Shown: positions 21,705 through 33,338 of the stretch, one piece after another
Position numbering within the stretch: position 1 is the first letter of the stretch
Layout of the letters: each line of letters starts with the position of its first letter
The notes under the pieces: model-generated
The model's input: only the letters and a program-made list of their open reading frames with translations
Told to the model about the DNA's origin: nothing
The model's database searches: none
Program-made: the position numbers and the translations under genes
Source of the DNA: Hibiscus mutabilis
Taxonomy: Eukaryota > Streptophyta > Magnoliopsida > Malvales > Malvaceae
DNA: 64,000 bases
Assembly: GCA_019671005.1 (NCBI GenBank)
Contig: CM033728.1
Span: 23,263,099 to 23,327,098 of the forward strand
Direction of reading: 5' to 3'

Positions 21705-23258
21705 TGTTGCGACTATGCGAGTGCTTGGCAAAAGGGTGAAATATGTATTGGAAATGTATGAAAACAGTGCCAAGATTAAGTCTTTTGCGTGCAAGTATAC
21801 ACAGTCGGCAAGTAATACAGTAGTAAGCTGAGTATCGATCCCACAGAGATTGACTTGAAATTTAACTACTTTGATTGTTTACTTGTTGAGGGAGAATGAT
21901 TGTTGAGTTGAAATTGGTTTTGAAAATGATTAGAAAAAAGAAATGAAAATAAAACAACGTTGGCAAAGAGAGTTGTAAAATGATTGATGAGCGATGGAAA
22001 AGAATGCATGGTCTTCACGTTGTTCATGCCATGCTAGCCTTTAATAATGTTCTACCTTGGCATTGTTTACCGAGCAGATTAAAGTTGGCATTGCCTCTGT
22101 CGATGGCAATGCCCTAAATTAACCATGTAAAAACCCTATATATATAGTGCATGTTTTTCATAAATTAATTTGATTAAGTCCCAATCTTTACTCTCCAAGA
22201 GGTAGACTTACTCCCGAAGTAAGTTCATCTACTTGAACATCTTCTGTCGAAGCTTCTCACCTTAGAATCTAACAACTAATCATTGCCACCCAAGTCTATT
22301 AAGATATTGAGGTGCAATAAGCAAATTGTGCCAGCTGTCGTATGACACAGAAGTTATGGAAAAACTGAAGTTCATGCCAGATGAATAAAACTATGCCGAA
22401 GCATTCTAATCATTAAAAACAAAACATTCAAACAACATTCAACACAAGCATCCCCCACCAACTATTAAATTAGTTCATGGTGAGGGTATCAACTAAAAGA
22501 CCTGCAATGTTTTCAAACAACTTCATCATCTTAAAAATAAAAAATAACTAAACCAAAAGAAGAAACTAGAGAGAATGTCAGTTGATCTAGCCCTTCTTGA
22601 TCCAAGCTTTCCTTGGTGCAGCCTCTCCCGGCCGGTCGTGATGGTGAGAGCTATGTGGAGTAATCGGGTTCGTTTTCCTTGATTGGAAATGCTCCCTTTA
22701 AATAGGCATGAGAGGAAGCCCTAGATAAGGTAGAGGATTTAAAAATTGGATCGTGCTCCAAGATAATTGATTTATCACCTTATCTTCATTTTGAACTATA
22801 GGATTGACATGAACTGGATCATGAGCTGCTTTGACAGGTCATCGAACACCATTTCCATGCTAGTCGAGCTTGGCAAAATTCTTCTACGCTCTTATCCACT
22901 CCTATTTTTGGAGTTAGTTCCAATGCGCTTTTCTCAAGATCTTATCTGATCCTATTTTCTTGGGCTGATACTTCTTTGCCAAGGGTCATGGCAGAAATCT
23001 TCTGGTCCTTCGACTTTGCTCTGTCAACCGCTACTCAGCACTTTCCTTCCAGCGTCCTAACCTTCTACTCCAGCATTCCGTTGCCAAGCCTGTCTACCTA
23101 AAACATGCATAAAAATAGCAAAACACCCTTCATTCTGGTAAAATCAACTCCTCATGCAACATGCATGATTTTAACACAAAATGCAAACAAATGTACCCAA
23201 AGGCAAGCAAAAACTGTGTAAAATAGGCATAAAATATAGTACTTTTAAGAAGTCAACA
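21705..23258 (-). repeat. Athila-like solo LTR (1554 bp)
   Basis: On the minus strand it runs TGTTGACTTC...GTCGCAACA. Its start resembles the Athila LTR at 54683 (shared AAAAGTACTAT), and its end shares TATACTTGCAC and GCAACA with 56246. The length is close to that LTR (1564 bp). Flanks GGTTG (21700-21704) and AGTTG (23259-23263) form a TSD with one mismatch. A TATTTAAA-type TATA box is near 22694-22704. No PBS or gag is attached, so this is a solo LTR inserted in the Tat-like LTR. Confidence 0.78.
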
Positions 23259-23375
23259 AGTTGTATTGCTTGATGAGTGCCAATGGCATGTTGTATGTTT
23301 TCCTTGATGGTCTATTGAGACATCGGGTATGGTTGGGCCTTTTGTGCCACACAGATAGACTACTATGATTATGAG
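23259..23375 (-). other. Short flank between solo LTR and element A
   Basis: 117 bp likely belonging to the interrupted Tat-like LTR. ATGAG at 23371-23375 should be the left half of the element A target duplication; the right half is outside the window. Confidence 0.45.
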
Positions 23376-23777
23376 TGTAACCCCCTCGACCCGGCCTAGT
23401 CGCAAGACCGAATCGAGCGAGCTACATTATGTTTGCCGAAGTAAACCGCGAAGATAAAACTTGAAACATGTCTTTTTTTCTTTTATATTATCCAGGTGCA
23501 CAATTATCATCTTACGTGTACATACTAATTTCAAGTGAAAACTCATCTCAATCGGGCATCGAAAAGACACCCAATTGAACTCAAACGCAATTTTGGGACC
23601 AAATTGCAATTCTAGAAAAATTCAAGGACTTTGCCCAATTTTATGTTACCATCTTCAATTAAAAATATTTTATGCGTACATGTGAAATTTTGCCTCAAAC
23701 CAAGCTCATTATCATCATCAACTAAGCATTGCCAATTTTTAGGGATCAAAACGTAAATCTGAAAACTATAAGGACTT
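23376..23777 (-). repeat. Element A 3' LTR, piece 1
   Basis: Begins TGTAACCCCCTCGACCCGG, the inverted end of the plus-strand LTR at 6966. Matches 52470-52867 in the other LTR. Ends with GACTT, the target of element B. Confidence 0.93.
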
Positions 23778-26700
23778 TGTAACACCCCTTCCCGTATCCG
23801 TACACCGGGTACGAGTCGGAAATGTTACAACTTCTTTAATCCAAAAACCAGGGTAATTTAAAATTTTAGAAAACTTCCCGATGGTCACCCATCCTAAAAT
23901 TTCTCTAGCCCAAGCACGCTTAACTTTATTTAAAATTGGCATACATTATTTGTTCGAGTTTCCAATCATAAATCAATTATCTTAGCGTGTAACTCATCAC
24001 TTAAGGTTATTCTTAACCTTGAATCTTTCCAGAAACACCAATTATCTTAAACCATAACAGCTTTAAAGGTCAATCAGAACTCCATTGTGTGTAGTAAGTA
24101 TACATGCCACTATAAAAACCAAATCTTAATTAGGATGCTTGTTGAGCTTTCTAAATATTGATGCAATGCTCCTCTCACTCTCAGCTTGATTTACCTACTT
24201 GTGCACAATCAACACATGCTAAGTACGAACTTAGTGAGGAATAAGATGAAAACATATATAAAATATTTTGTGATGCATAATACTTTGTAAAAGCATGATA
24301 ATCATGAAATCATATAATCTGTAATGCAGGAATATCTATGTTAGAAAGCATATTGTGATCATTCTGTAAAATCAGATAGCCCAAGGTAGATATCAAGTGA
24401 CTAATATACGAGTCGCGTACTTTAAAAGTACTATCCTTTTTTATAACTGTGGACACATTTAAGTGTCAAATAAATGTAGGACACAATGAAGTGTCAGATA
24501 ACTGTAAGACTCTTATGGTATACCACAATATTGTCCAACTTAATATTATACTACCAAGAGCAACTTAAAAATCAATTCATGTAAAATGACAATAACCCAT
24601 ATACAATTCATATCATGTAATACATTTCATATTAGAGCAGTTCATAGTCCAATATGCTCTACAACTTTCATGGTGTACTGCCATAAAAATAACTGTATCA
24701 AATAACTTTGTCATGTATATATCATGCTATAAACCATATGTGATCATAAAATATGCCACAATCTTAAATCAGTAAAATAAAGTACCATGCCAAAAATTTG
24801 TATTATGCTGATTATAAAAATTCTTTACCTTTTTGAGTGACTTATCGCAAGTCTCCCTATAGTATATTAATAAACGTACATTTAAAAATCATGTATGCAC
24901 TCACCTGAGCCATTTATTAGCATGTCTCACTAAATTCTACTCGATCCTTTCTTTTATAGAACCTCGAACCTTCTTTGATTCAGACTTGACTTCATTAATC
25001 ACATGAATAAGATAAAAATATTTGTTAGATTCAAATCTAACAATACCTTAACCATGTTGTCTAATATAATCATTCGAATATAAAATTTCCAAATATTTTT
25101 CTTTTCTTCCTTATACTGTTCAAAAACTCATTATGGTCCCTAGTGACCAATTTGAACTTCCTATAATTCTTCTGAGTTGCTAACTAACATTTAAATACTA
25201 AATGTTTCAAATTCCATTTTCTGACAGCTTGCGCTACCTTCAAAGATTTGCTTATACCGTGCAGAATACATAGCGAATCTTAATTTCCTTTATATTGGAA
25301 AAACTAGATTCGATAACAGTTCTAAAGGTATAAGCCACAGAAATTAATAAAATCTACAAAATTATGAAAATCTTTAACTCCCGTCACAGACTGTCCTGAC
25401 CCAAAACTGCTCTGTAAATTTTTTGACCTTTATTTGATTAAAAATTCATATCTTTTAACTCGAAACTCAAAATCAGTTTTCATTTGTTGGAGGCGAAACT
25501 AGATGAACACATCTTTACAATGGTATGAAATTCATCATCTAACCATTTTTTTAGAATTTATGGTGATTTTTCGAAGTCACTACCAAAAATTCAATCTTCT
25601 ACATAGCTTCCCATAATAAACTTCTAATTTCTACTAACTTCTTCATATTTTTCAACTTGTCAATTTAGTCCCATCACTTGCTTTAAACCACCAATTCATC
25701 ATCTTCTTCATCAAATAATTATTCAAAATAATTCCCTCTAATTTTCTTTCTTTGCCCAAAATAGCCACTAAAATGCAAAGGTAAGGATCCAAACTTCTTA
25801 ACTTTGCAATTTAGTCCTCAAATCAATATTACTACCTTAATTCTATTATTTTAACTAAAAATCAAATTTAAACCCCATGCAAGAATTTATTTCCTATTTG
25901 GTCACTTGATTTTGACAAATTGTCAAAATAGTCACTAATTCGATTTAACATCGGTTTAGCATTATAACATCAATTTTACATCTCCAACATCATTAATTAC
26001 ATAAATACACCCCAATTTCATAAAATTCAGATTCGGTTCCTTAACTTTGAAGCTTGTCGAATTGCTCCCTATAAGTTTTAACTTAGGGTTTTGCTTTCAA
26101 ACAACAAATCAAGCTTACTAGATCATTAATTCAACATCACAAACCCTAAGTTAGACTTAAATTCATAAACCCTAACCTTCTTCATACAAACAAAAATATT
26201 TAGGATTTAAATCCTAACTCAAGAACATGATTCTAACATCATATAAGCTTGATTCCAGCTTAAATTCAACCATGGAATCATAAAATCTCAAAAGCCCCAA
26301 TTTTGTTCATAAACCCTAATTTCCTTCTCATGTAAATTCTCAGCAATCAAGCATGGATTCCATGAATTATTGATATGAAAAGATAGAGCTTGAAAGTAGA
26401 ACAACTTTGTAGTTCGAAAGATTACCTGAAAATCGAGTTTCGGGGCTTGAATCGGGCTTGGAAAATTTTCTCCCCTTTTTTCCTAATTTTCAAAATGTAA
26501 AAGATAGAGAAAGCTTTATCTTTTTGCCTTTTAACGTTTAGTTCCTCCAATTATGCCACTTGTATTTAATAAATGAATTTTAAATTCATTTAAATAGGGA
26601 AATTACAAAAATACCCTTTTATCCAATGGTTGATATTGATTGTATCATCAATTAAGGGCCAATATTTAATCTTCAAATTTCTTCTACCAAAAATAACCCT

Positions 26701-27329
26701 TGCAACTTTAAATATTTCAAAATTTCCATCCATGCCAAATGACAAATTTGCTCTCTAACTAGTCTTTATTTACTTGTTGGTTTCAAAATTGCCATTCCAT
26801 TAAAATCTAACTAACTTAGTTCCTTCTCAACCGGCCACATGTCAATTTATTCATCCAATGGTCAAAAATAAACCAATAAGTTGGTAGTTACCAACTTTAC
26901 CCATGTAATTTTTCCAAAATTACGATCTTGCTATTTTTCATCCAACGGCTCATGGTTAACATGGAAAAATCAACTTAAATCCAAGGGTTCATATTCTTCC
27001 AACAAAAATAATATATCTTATACATGTAAAATGGCATAATTAACCTTGCCTTATCATCCTTCAAAATATCCTGGATATTCGATTCGATCCGATTATCTGA
27101 ATATTCTTCCAAACTTTATCGCTTTATAGCCATTAATACAAACTCCGTACAAAAAATCCGAGTAACACGAAAACGTCATTCTTGGGGGTAAACTATTCAT
27201 TTATGGGGTTAACATACACAACTTTTAAAAATTACACTTTGGTCCCTAAGCTTTTTCAAAGTTTACACTTTGACCCCAAAACTTTCAATATTTTCATTTT
27301 GGCCACTGGCCAAAAATTGGGATATTACA
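23778..27329 (-). repeat. Element B 3' LTR
   Basis: TGTAACACCCC...ATATTACA, 3552 bp. It has two GACAC/GTGTC hairpin units (24452-24495) where the partner LTR has six. No ORF. Confidence 0.92.
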
Positions 27330-27350
27330 ATTCTCTCCCTTAAGAAAATT
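27330..27350 (-). promoter_or_regulatory. Element B polypurine tract
   Basis: On the minus strand the sequence next to the LTR is TCTTAAGGGAGAGAAT, the purine-rich primer site for plus-strand synthesis. It follows the chromodomain remnant. Confidence 0.8.
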
Positions 27351-27363
27351 CTTCCTCGAATTT

Positions 27364-27757
27364 TCAACACATGCCTGATTCAAAACAATAAGGAAATTTT
27401 TTTCTCATATCTTTTTCTCTTTCCCAGATTGCTTTTTCGACTTCTTGATTTCGCCAAAGAACTTTAATAAGCAGAATTATCTTATTACTTAGTTCTTTGA
27501 ATCCATATGCCATAATCTTTACCAATTCTTCCTCGTGATTCAAATTTGGCTGAATCTCTATTCCCTTCGGGGTAATGATATGTAAAAGATCTAATAGATA
27601 CTTCTTGAACATCGATATATGAAATATATTGTAAATCTTGTCCAAACCATAACACCTTCTTCCAAGGTGAAACTTTTACGGAATACTTTATACTTAACTT
27701 CATATTAGATATCTTTTCTTTCAATATCGGCATATAATATCCATCATTCTGAAACAA
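27364..27757 (-). pseudogene. Integrase C-terminus and chromodomain remnant (element B)
   Basis: Two overlapping minus-strand frames together show the colinear end of a chromovirus integrase. The blocks are Val-Ser-Pro-Trp-Lys-Lys-Val-Leu, then Phe-His-Ile-Ser-Met-Phe-Lys-Lys-Tyr-Leu. The chromodomain blocks Ile-Lys-Val-Leu-Trp-Arg-Asn and Trp-Glu-Arg-Glu-Lys-Asp-Met-Arg follow. A frameshift separates the halves. It lies right before the polypurine tract, as in the complete family. Confidence 0.85.
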
Positions 27758-27819
27758 TTCTAAAATTGCTTTGAACCATTTTTACTTTATTCTCCATATC
27801 CTGAACTGAATCAAATCAG

Positions 27820-28160
27820 ATTCAATCGCCTCTTAGTTCTATTTTCATCATCCTCAGGGATATAAATTACTCCTTGATAACATGAACATCCTTTAGATTT
27901 AACATCGAAATTTTTAAATTTTTCCTTTTCACTTTACCGAATTCTTTCAAGCATATCTTTATCTTTCATCTGTAAATCTTTGACCTGATTTGTCAAAGTA
28001 GGCTTGAGCTGAAGCTGTGTAATCAATGCTCAATTTTCTCCAAAGATAATTGGGCATTTAATGCTTATAAGCCAAAGAATGACTTTTGGCTAATACATCA
28101 ACTATTATATTAGCCTTATTGCATCGATACACATCCCAACCTCTTATGGGACGTATTATT
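27820..28160 (-). pseudogene. RNase H tail and integrase linker remnant (element B)
   Basis: Minus-strand translation near 28160-28090 gives Tyr-Arg-Cys-Asn-Lys-Ala-Asn-Ile-Ile-Val-Asp-Val-Leu-Ala-Lys-Ser, the decayed end of RNase H. Further on, near 27940-27850, blocks resembling the RNase H-integrase linker appear (Lys-Phe...Asp-Val-Lys...Ile-Pro-Glu-Asp-Asp-Glu) with many stops. The DDE core that should follow is absent: the next recognisable block is already the integrase C-terminus at 27757. Confidence 0.65.
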
Positions 28161-29169
28161 CAATAAGGCAGAATCCTTACTAGATTCATACTGCACTAAT
28201 ACTAGTGCTACTATCAAATCTTCCTTTATTGGTAATAATATAATCAAAATTTAACCTTAGAAGAATATTACTACTTCTTTGACTAACTCACTGGAGCTTC
28301 CCAACATGATATACCGAGTCGTATAAAACCCCAACCTAATGACCCTTGCAACTAGATCTTTAGCTTTCTCAATCTAGTAAGAGCCATTCTATAGAGTATA
28401 ATCAATATAGGTCCAATATTGGATTAAATCCAATCCTAAACTTAGCCTCTTGATTAAGCATCAAGCCTGACAGCTTATCTTGTGCAACCCATTTAAAACT
28501 CAAACACAATAAGAATACTCTCCTTTGATGCTTCGCATCCATAGCATAAGTGAAATAATTTTCACATTAGTAATAAATTCTAAAAAACTCTGCATGCACA
28601 TGCATGACAATTATTACCACACTCACATAATTAGTTTTGTGGTTTTCTTGAATCTCCAACATTAATTATAAATGTCAAAGAGTTCCTAATTTTTCTTGTC
28701 TCGATCTTTTAGCGGAACTATGAAATAAATTCAAATTGATATCTTTGCCGGGAATCCTCACCACTTTTTAGAAGTGGTGAAATGAATAATGATTCACTAT
28801 TTCTCTTTACGAGCTATGACCTCTATTTAGATATTTTCTCATTCTAAACCCTTTTCCACTGCATTTAGCATAATTTACTTCTTCATGAAATTTTGAAATA
28901 CATATGGCAATCAGTACTTCTTTGTACCTGACCTCCAGCCCTCTATGAGCTGTCATACCAGGCTCTCTATCTGTCTGTAGGAAGCAGTTTAGAAGCAAAT
29001 CAGCTCAGTTTATTAAACTTGCACTCATACCCGTAAATAATCCAATTGCCCTAATTCGGATGCAAGAAACTTCGTTGCATCTCTAGGATAAACTTTGTTA
29101 CGGAACACTCAAAGAAAGAACTTCTAGTTAATAGACCTTTGAGAATGTACCATAACATTACTTTATCAA
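28161..29169 (-). other. Element B interior, unrecognised
   Basis: Heavily mutated former coding DNA; I could not match it to protease or RT. A 63-codon minus-strand frame at 28807-28998 has no known motif. Confidence 0.5.
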
Positions 29170-29400
29170 ATACGGGTCTAATCCTTTTAGATGAAATAAT
29201 ACTTTCTCTTTAAGTCTCATTTGATCACCAATACAGAGTTCTTTCAACATAACTTTTATATCATTAAACCACAAATTAACAATCATAGGATCTCCATTAA
29301 TATCTTTCCGAAAATCTAGTGTGCCAAAACTCTCAATTCTTTTGCAATCTATGTCTAAGCAGGCGGATTCATGAGCTCATTTAATGTCTGGAAGAAAAAC
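29170..29400 (-). pseudogene. Gag N-terminal remnant (element B)
   Basis: Minus-strand blocks Gly-Asp-Pro-Met-Ile...Leu-Trp-Phe-Asn, Lys-Val-Met-Leu-Lys-Glu-Leu-Cys-Ile and Met-Arg-Leu-Lys match the beginning of chromovirus Gag. That region normally reads Asp-Pro...Ala-x-x-Trp-Leu, followed by a Cys-rich helix. In-frame stops are present. It sits about 300 bp downstream of the PBS, as expected. Confidence 0.68.
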
Positions 29401-29699
29401 TCTTAATTCAGAACATACATATCATATTACTCTGGTGCCTCTGCACCATGCTAAACTGAGGGTAGAATATTATCATTAACTTTATCACTCTCGTGAATCT
29501 CTTGTTAATTCACTTGCCTAAACACTTGACCCAAATCTTTTACCCTCACACATTGGAATTTAACATAATTATCATAAAGAAGTAACCAATTGCATCTATT
29601 CCAACAAGTAAAATCATCAGTAATTCTGACATCCTAGTGGCATGTATACACTTTTAACCTTTACCATACTTCGTTTAACTTTAGAACCGGCTAAACATA

Positions 29700-29713
29700 T
29701 AGCTCTGATACTA
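29700..29713 (-). promoter_or_regulatory. Element B primer-binding site (initiator tRNA-Met type)
   Basis: The minus strand reads TAGTATCAGAGCTA. The consensus complementary to plant initiator tRNA-Met is TGGTATCAGAGC, so the second base is changed. The LTR starts five bases away at 29719. Confidence 0.8.
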
Positions 29714-29718
29714 ATAAA

Positions 29719-32700
29719 TTTAACACCACCTTCCCGTATCCGTACATCGGGTATGAGTCAAAAATGTTGCGACTTTTTTAATCCAAAAATCAGGGTAATT
29801 TAAAATTTTCAAAAAACTTCCCAATGGTCACCCATCCTAAAATTTCTCTTGCCCAAGCATGCTTAACTTTATTTAAAATTGGCATAAATTATTTGTTCCA
29901 GTTTCCAATTATAAATCAATTATCTTAGCGTGTAACTCATCACTTAAGGTTATTCTTAACCTTGAATCTTTCCAGAAACGCCAAGTATCGTGAAACCATA
30001 ACAACTTTAAAGGTCAATCAGAACTCCATTGTGTGTAGTAAGTATACATGCCACTATAAAAACCAAATCTTAATTAGGATGTCATTACTGTGATTACCTG
30101 TTGAGCTTTCCAAATATTGATGCAATGCTCCTCTCACTCTCAGCTTGATTTACCTACGTGTGCACAATCAACACACGCTAAGTACGAACTTAGTGAGGCA
30201 TAAGATGAAAACATATATAAATACTTTGTAATACATAATACTTTGTAAAAGCATGATAATCATTAATCCATATAATCTGTAATGCAGGAATATCTATGTT
30301 AGAAAGCATATTGTGATCATTCTGTGAAATCATATAGCCCAAGGTAGATATCAAGTGACTAATATACGAGTGGCGTACTTTAAAAGTATTATCCTTTTCT
30401 GTAACTGTGGACACATTTAAGTGTCAAATAACTGTAGGACACAATGAAGTGTCAGACACAATGAAGTGTCAGATAACTGTAGGATACAATGAAGTGTCGG
30501 ATACAATGAAGTGTCAGATAACTATAGGACACAATGAAGTGTCAGATAACTATAAGACTCTTATGGTATACCACAGTATTGTCCAACTTAATATTATACT
30601 ACCAAGGGCAACTTAAAAATCAATTCTTGTAAAATGGTGTACCACATTTCATATTAGAGCAGTTCGTAATCCAATATGCTCTATAACTTTCATGGTGTAC
30701 TGCCATAAAAATAACTGTATCAAATAACTTCGTCATGTATATATCATGTTATAAACCATATGTGATCATAAAATATGCTACAATCTTAAACCAGTAAAAT
30801 AAAGTACCATGCCAAAAATTTGTATTATGCTGATTATAAAAATTCTTTACCTTTTTGGGTGACTTATCGCAAGTCTCCCTATAGTATGTTAATAAACATA
30901 CATTTAAAAATCATGTATGCACTCACCTGGGCCATTTATTAGCATGTCTCACTGAATTCTACTCGATCCTTTTCTTTATAGAACCTCGAACCTTCTTTGA
31001 TTCGGACTTGACTTCATTAATCACATGAATAAGATAAAAATATTTGTTAGATTCAAATCTAACAATACCTTAACCATGTTGTCTAATATAATCATTCGAA
31101 TTGAAAATTTCCAAATATTTTTCTTTTCTTCCTTATACTGTTCAAAAACTCATTATGGTCCCTAATGACCAATTTGAACTTCCTATAATTCTTCCGAGTT
31201 GCTAACTCACATTTAAATACTAAATGTTTCAAATTCCATTTTCTGACAGCTTGCGCTACCTTCAAAGGTTTGCTTATACCGGGCAGAATGTATACTGGAT
31301 CTTAATTTCCTTTATACTGGAAAAACTAGATTCGATAACAGTTCTAACGGTATAAGCCACATAAATTAATAAAATCTACAAAAATTATGAAAATTCTTTA
31401 AACTCCCGTCACAGACGGTCCTGACCCAAAACTGCTCTGTAAATTTTCTGACGTTTATTCGATTAAAAATTCATATCTTTTAACTCGGAACTCAAAATTT
31501 TTTTCCGTTTGTTGGAGGCGAAACTAGACGAACACATATTTACAACGGTATAAAATTCATCATCTAACCATTTTTGTAGAATTTATGGTGATTTTTCGAA
31601 ATCACTGCCAAAAATTCAATCTTCTACATAGCTTCCCATAATAAACTTCTAATTTCTACTAACTTCTTCGTATTTTTCTACTTGTCAATTTAGTCCCATT
31701 ACTTGCTTTAAACCACCAATTCATCATCTTATTCCTCAAATAATTCCCTCTAATTTTCTTTCTTTGCCCAAACTAGTCACTAAAATGCAAAGGTAAGGAT
31801 TCAAACTTCTTAAATCTGCAATTTAGTCCTCAAATCAACATTACTACCTTAATTATATTATTTTAACTAAAAATCAGATTTAATCCCCATGCAAGAATTT
31901 ATTTCCTATTTGGTCACTTGATTTTGACAAATTGTCAAAATAGTCACTAATTCGATTTAACATCGGTTTAGCATTTTAACATCAATTTCACATCTCCAAA
32001 ATCATTAATTACATAAATACACCCCAATTTCATAAAATTTAGATTCGGTCCCTTAACTTTGAAGCTTGTCGAATTGCTCCCTATAAGTTTTAACTTAGGG
32101 TTTTGCTTTCAAACAACAAATCAAGCTTACTAGATCATTAATTCAACATCACAAACCCTAAGTTAGACTTAAATTCATAAACCCTAACCTTCTTCATACA
32201 AACCAAAATATGTAGGATTTAAATCCTAACTCAAGAACATGATTTTAACATCATATAAGCTTGATTCCAACTTAAATTCAACCATGAAATCATAAAATCT
32301 CAAAAGCCCCAATTTTGTTCATAAACCCTAATTTCCTTCTCATGTAAATTCTCATCAATCAAGCATGGATTACATGAATTATTGATATCAAAAGATAGAG
32401 CTTGAAGAGTATAACAACTTTGTAGTTCGAAAGATTACCTAAAAATCGAGTTTCGGGACTTGAATCGAGCTTGGAAAATTTTCTCCCCTTTTTCCCTAAT
32501 TTTCGAAATGTAAAAGATGGAGAAAGATTCATCTTTTGCCTTATAACTTTTAATTCCTCCAATTATGCCACTTTTATTTAATAGATGAATTTTAAATTCA
32601 TTTAAATAGGGAAATTACAAAAATACCCTTTTATCCAACGGTTGAGATTGATTTTATCATCAATCATGGGCCAAGATTTAATCTTCAAATTTCTTCTTGC

Positions 32701-33338
32701 AAAAATTACCCTTGCAACTTCAAATATTTCAAAATTGACATCCCTGCCAAATGACTAATTTACCTTCCAACTAGTCTTTATTTACTAGTTGGATTCAAAA
32801 CTGTCATTCCATTAAAATCTAACTAACTTAGTTCCTTCTCAACCGGCCACATGTCAATTTATTCATCCAATGGTCAAAAATAAACCAATAAGTTGGTATT
32901 TACCAACTTTACCCTTGTAATTTTTCCAAAATTACGAACTCGCCATTTTTCATCAACGGCTCATGTTTAACATGGAAAAATCAACTTAAATCCAAGGGTT
33001 CATATTCTGCAAACACAAAGAATATATCTTAGACATGAAAAATGGCATTATTAACCTTGCCTTATCATCCTTCAAAATATCCTTGATATTCGATTCGATC
33101 TGGTTATCTGAATATTCTTCCAAACTTTATCGCTTTATAACCATTATTACAAACTCCGTACGAAAAATCCGAGTAACACGAAAACGTCATTCTTGGGGGT
33201 AAACTATTCATGTACGGGGATAGCATACACAACTTTTGAAAATTACACTTTGGTTCCTAAACTTTTTTAAAGTTTACACTTTGACCCTAAAACTTTCAAA
33301 TTTTCATTTTGGTCACTAGCCAAAAATTGGGATATTAA
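29719..33338 (-). repeat. Element B 5' LTR
   Basis: 3620 bp, closely similar to 23778-27329 throughout. The left end is mutated (TTTAAC for TGTAAC) and the right end reads ATTAA rather than ATTACA. It carries the expanded GACAC/GTGTC array at 30410-30543. Confidence 0.92.
30410..30543 (-). repeat. Six GACAC/GTGTC hairpin units
   Basis: Units start at 30410, 30438, 30455, 30483, 30500 and 30528. Arms are GACAC/GTGTC, or GATAC/GTGTC, which still pairs through one G-T. The loop is AATGAA (ATTTAA in the first). The short plus-strand frame at 30407-30616 only translates the repeat. Confidence 0.88.

Larger units (their letters stand above)
6967..23375 (-). mobile_element. Tat/Ogre-like element, rearranged, pol missing
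   Basis: Several minus-strand gag pieces with Tat/Ogre-type zinc knuckles (Cys-x2-His form with Gly-His-x4-Cys), a tRNA-type PBS at 18404-18421 and an LTR starting at 18425 support this call. No RT, RNase H or integrase was recognised between gag (14974) and the left end. The left part (6967-10528) is repeat-rich non-coding DNA like the 3' untranslated regions of this group. Two solo LTRs interrupt it. Whether it is one element or two fragments joined is uncertain. Both outer edges are cut by other elements or undefined. Confidence 0.72.
23778..33338 (-). mobile_element. Element B: internally deleted Tekay-like element with TSD GACTT
   Basis: A complete non-autonomous element. LTRs are 23778-27329 and 29719-33338. 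The 5-bp duplication GACTT is at 23773-23777 and 33339-33343. The interior is only 2.4 kb, against 4.8 kb in element A. It retains a polypurine tract, PBS, gag scrap, RNase H tail and integrase C-terminus with chromodomain. Protease, RT and the integrase catalytic core are not seen. It must have moved using enzymes from a related element. Confidence 0.9.

Noticed and set aside
30407..30616. 69-codon frame with repeated Gln-Ile-Thr blocks
   Set aside because: Translation of the GACAC/GTGTC array in the element B LTR.
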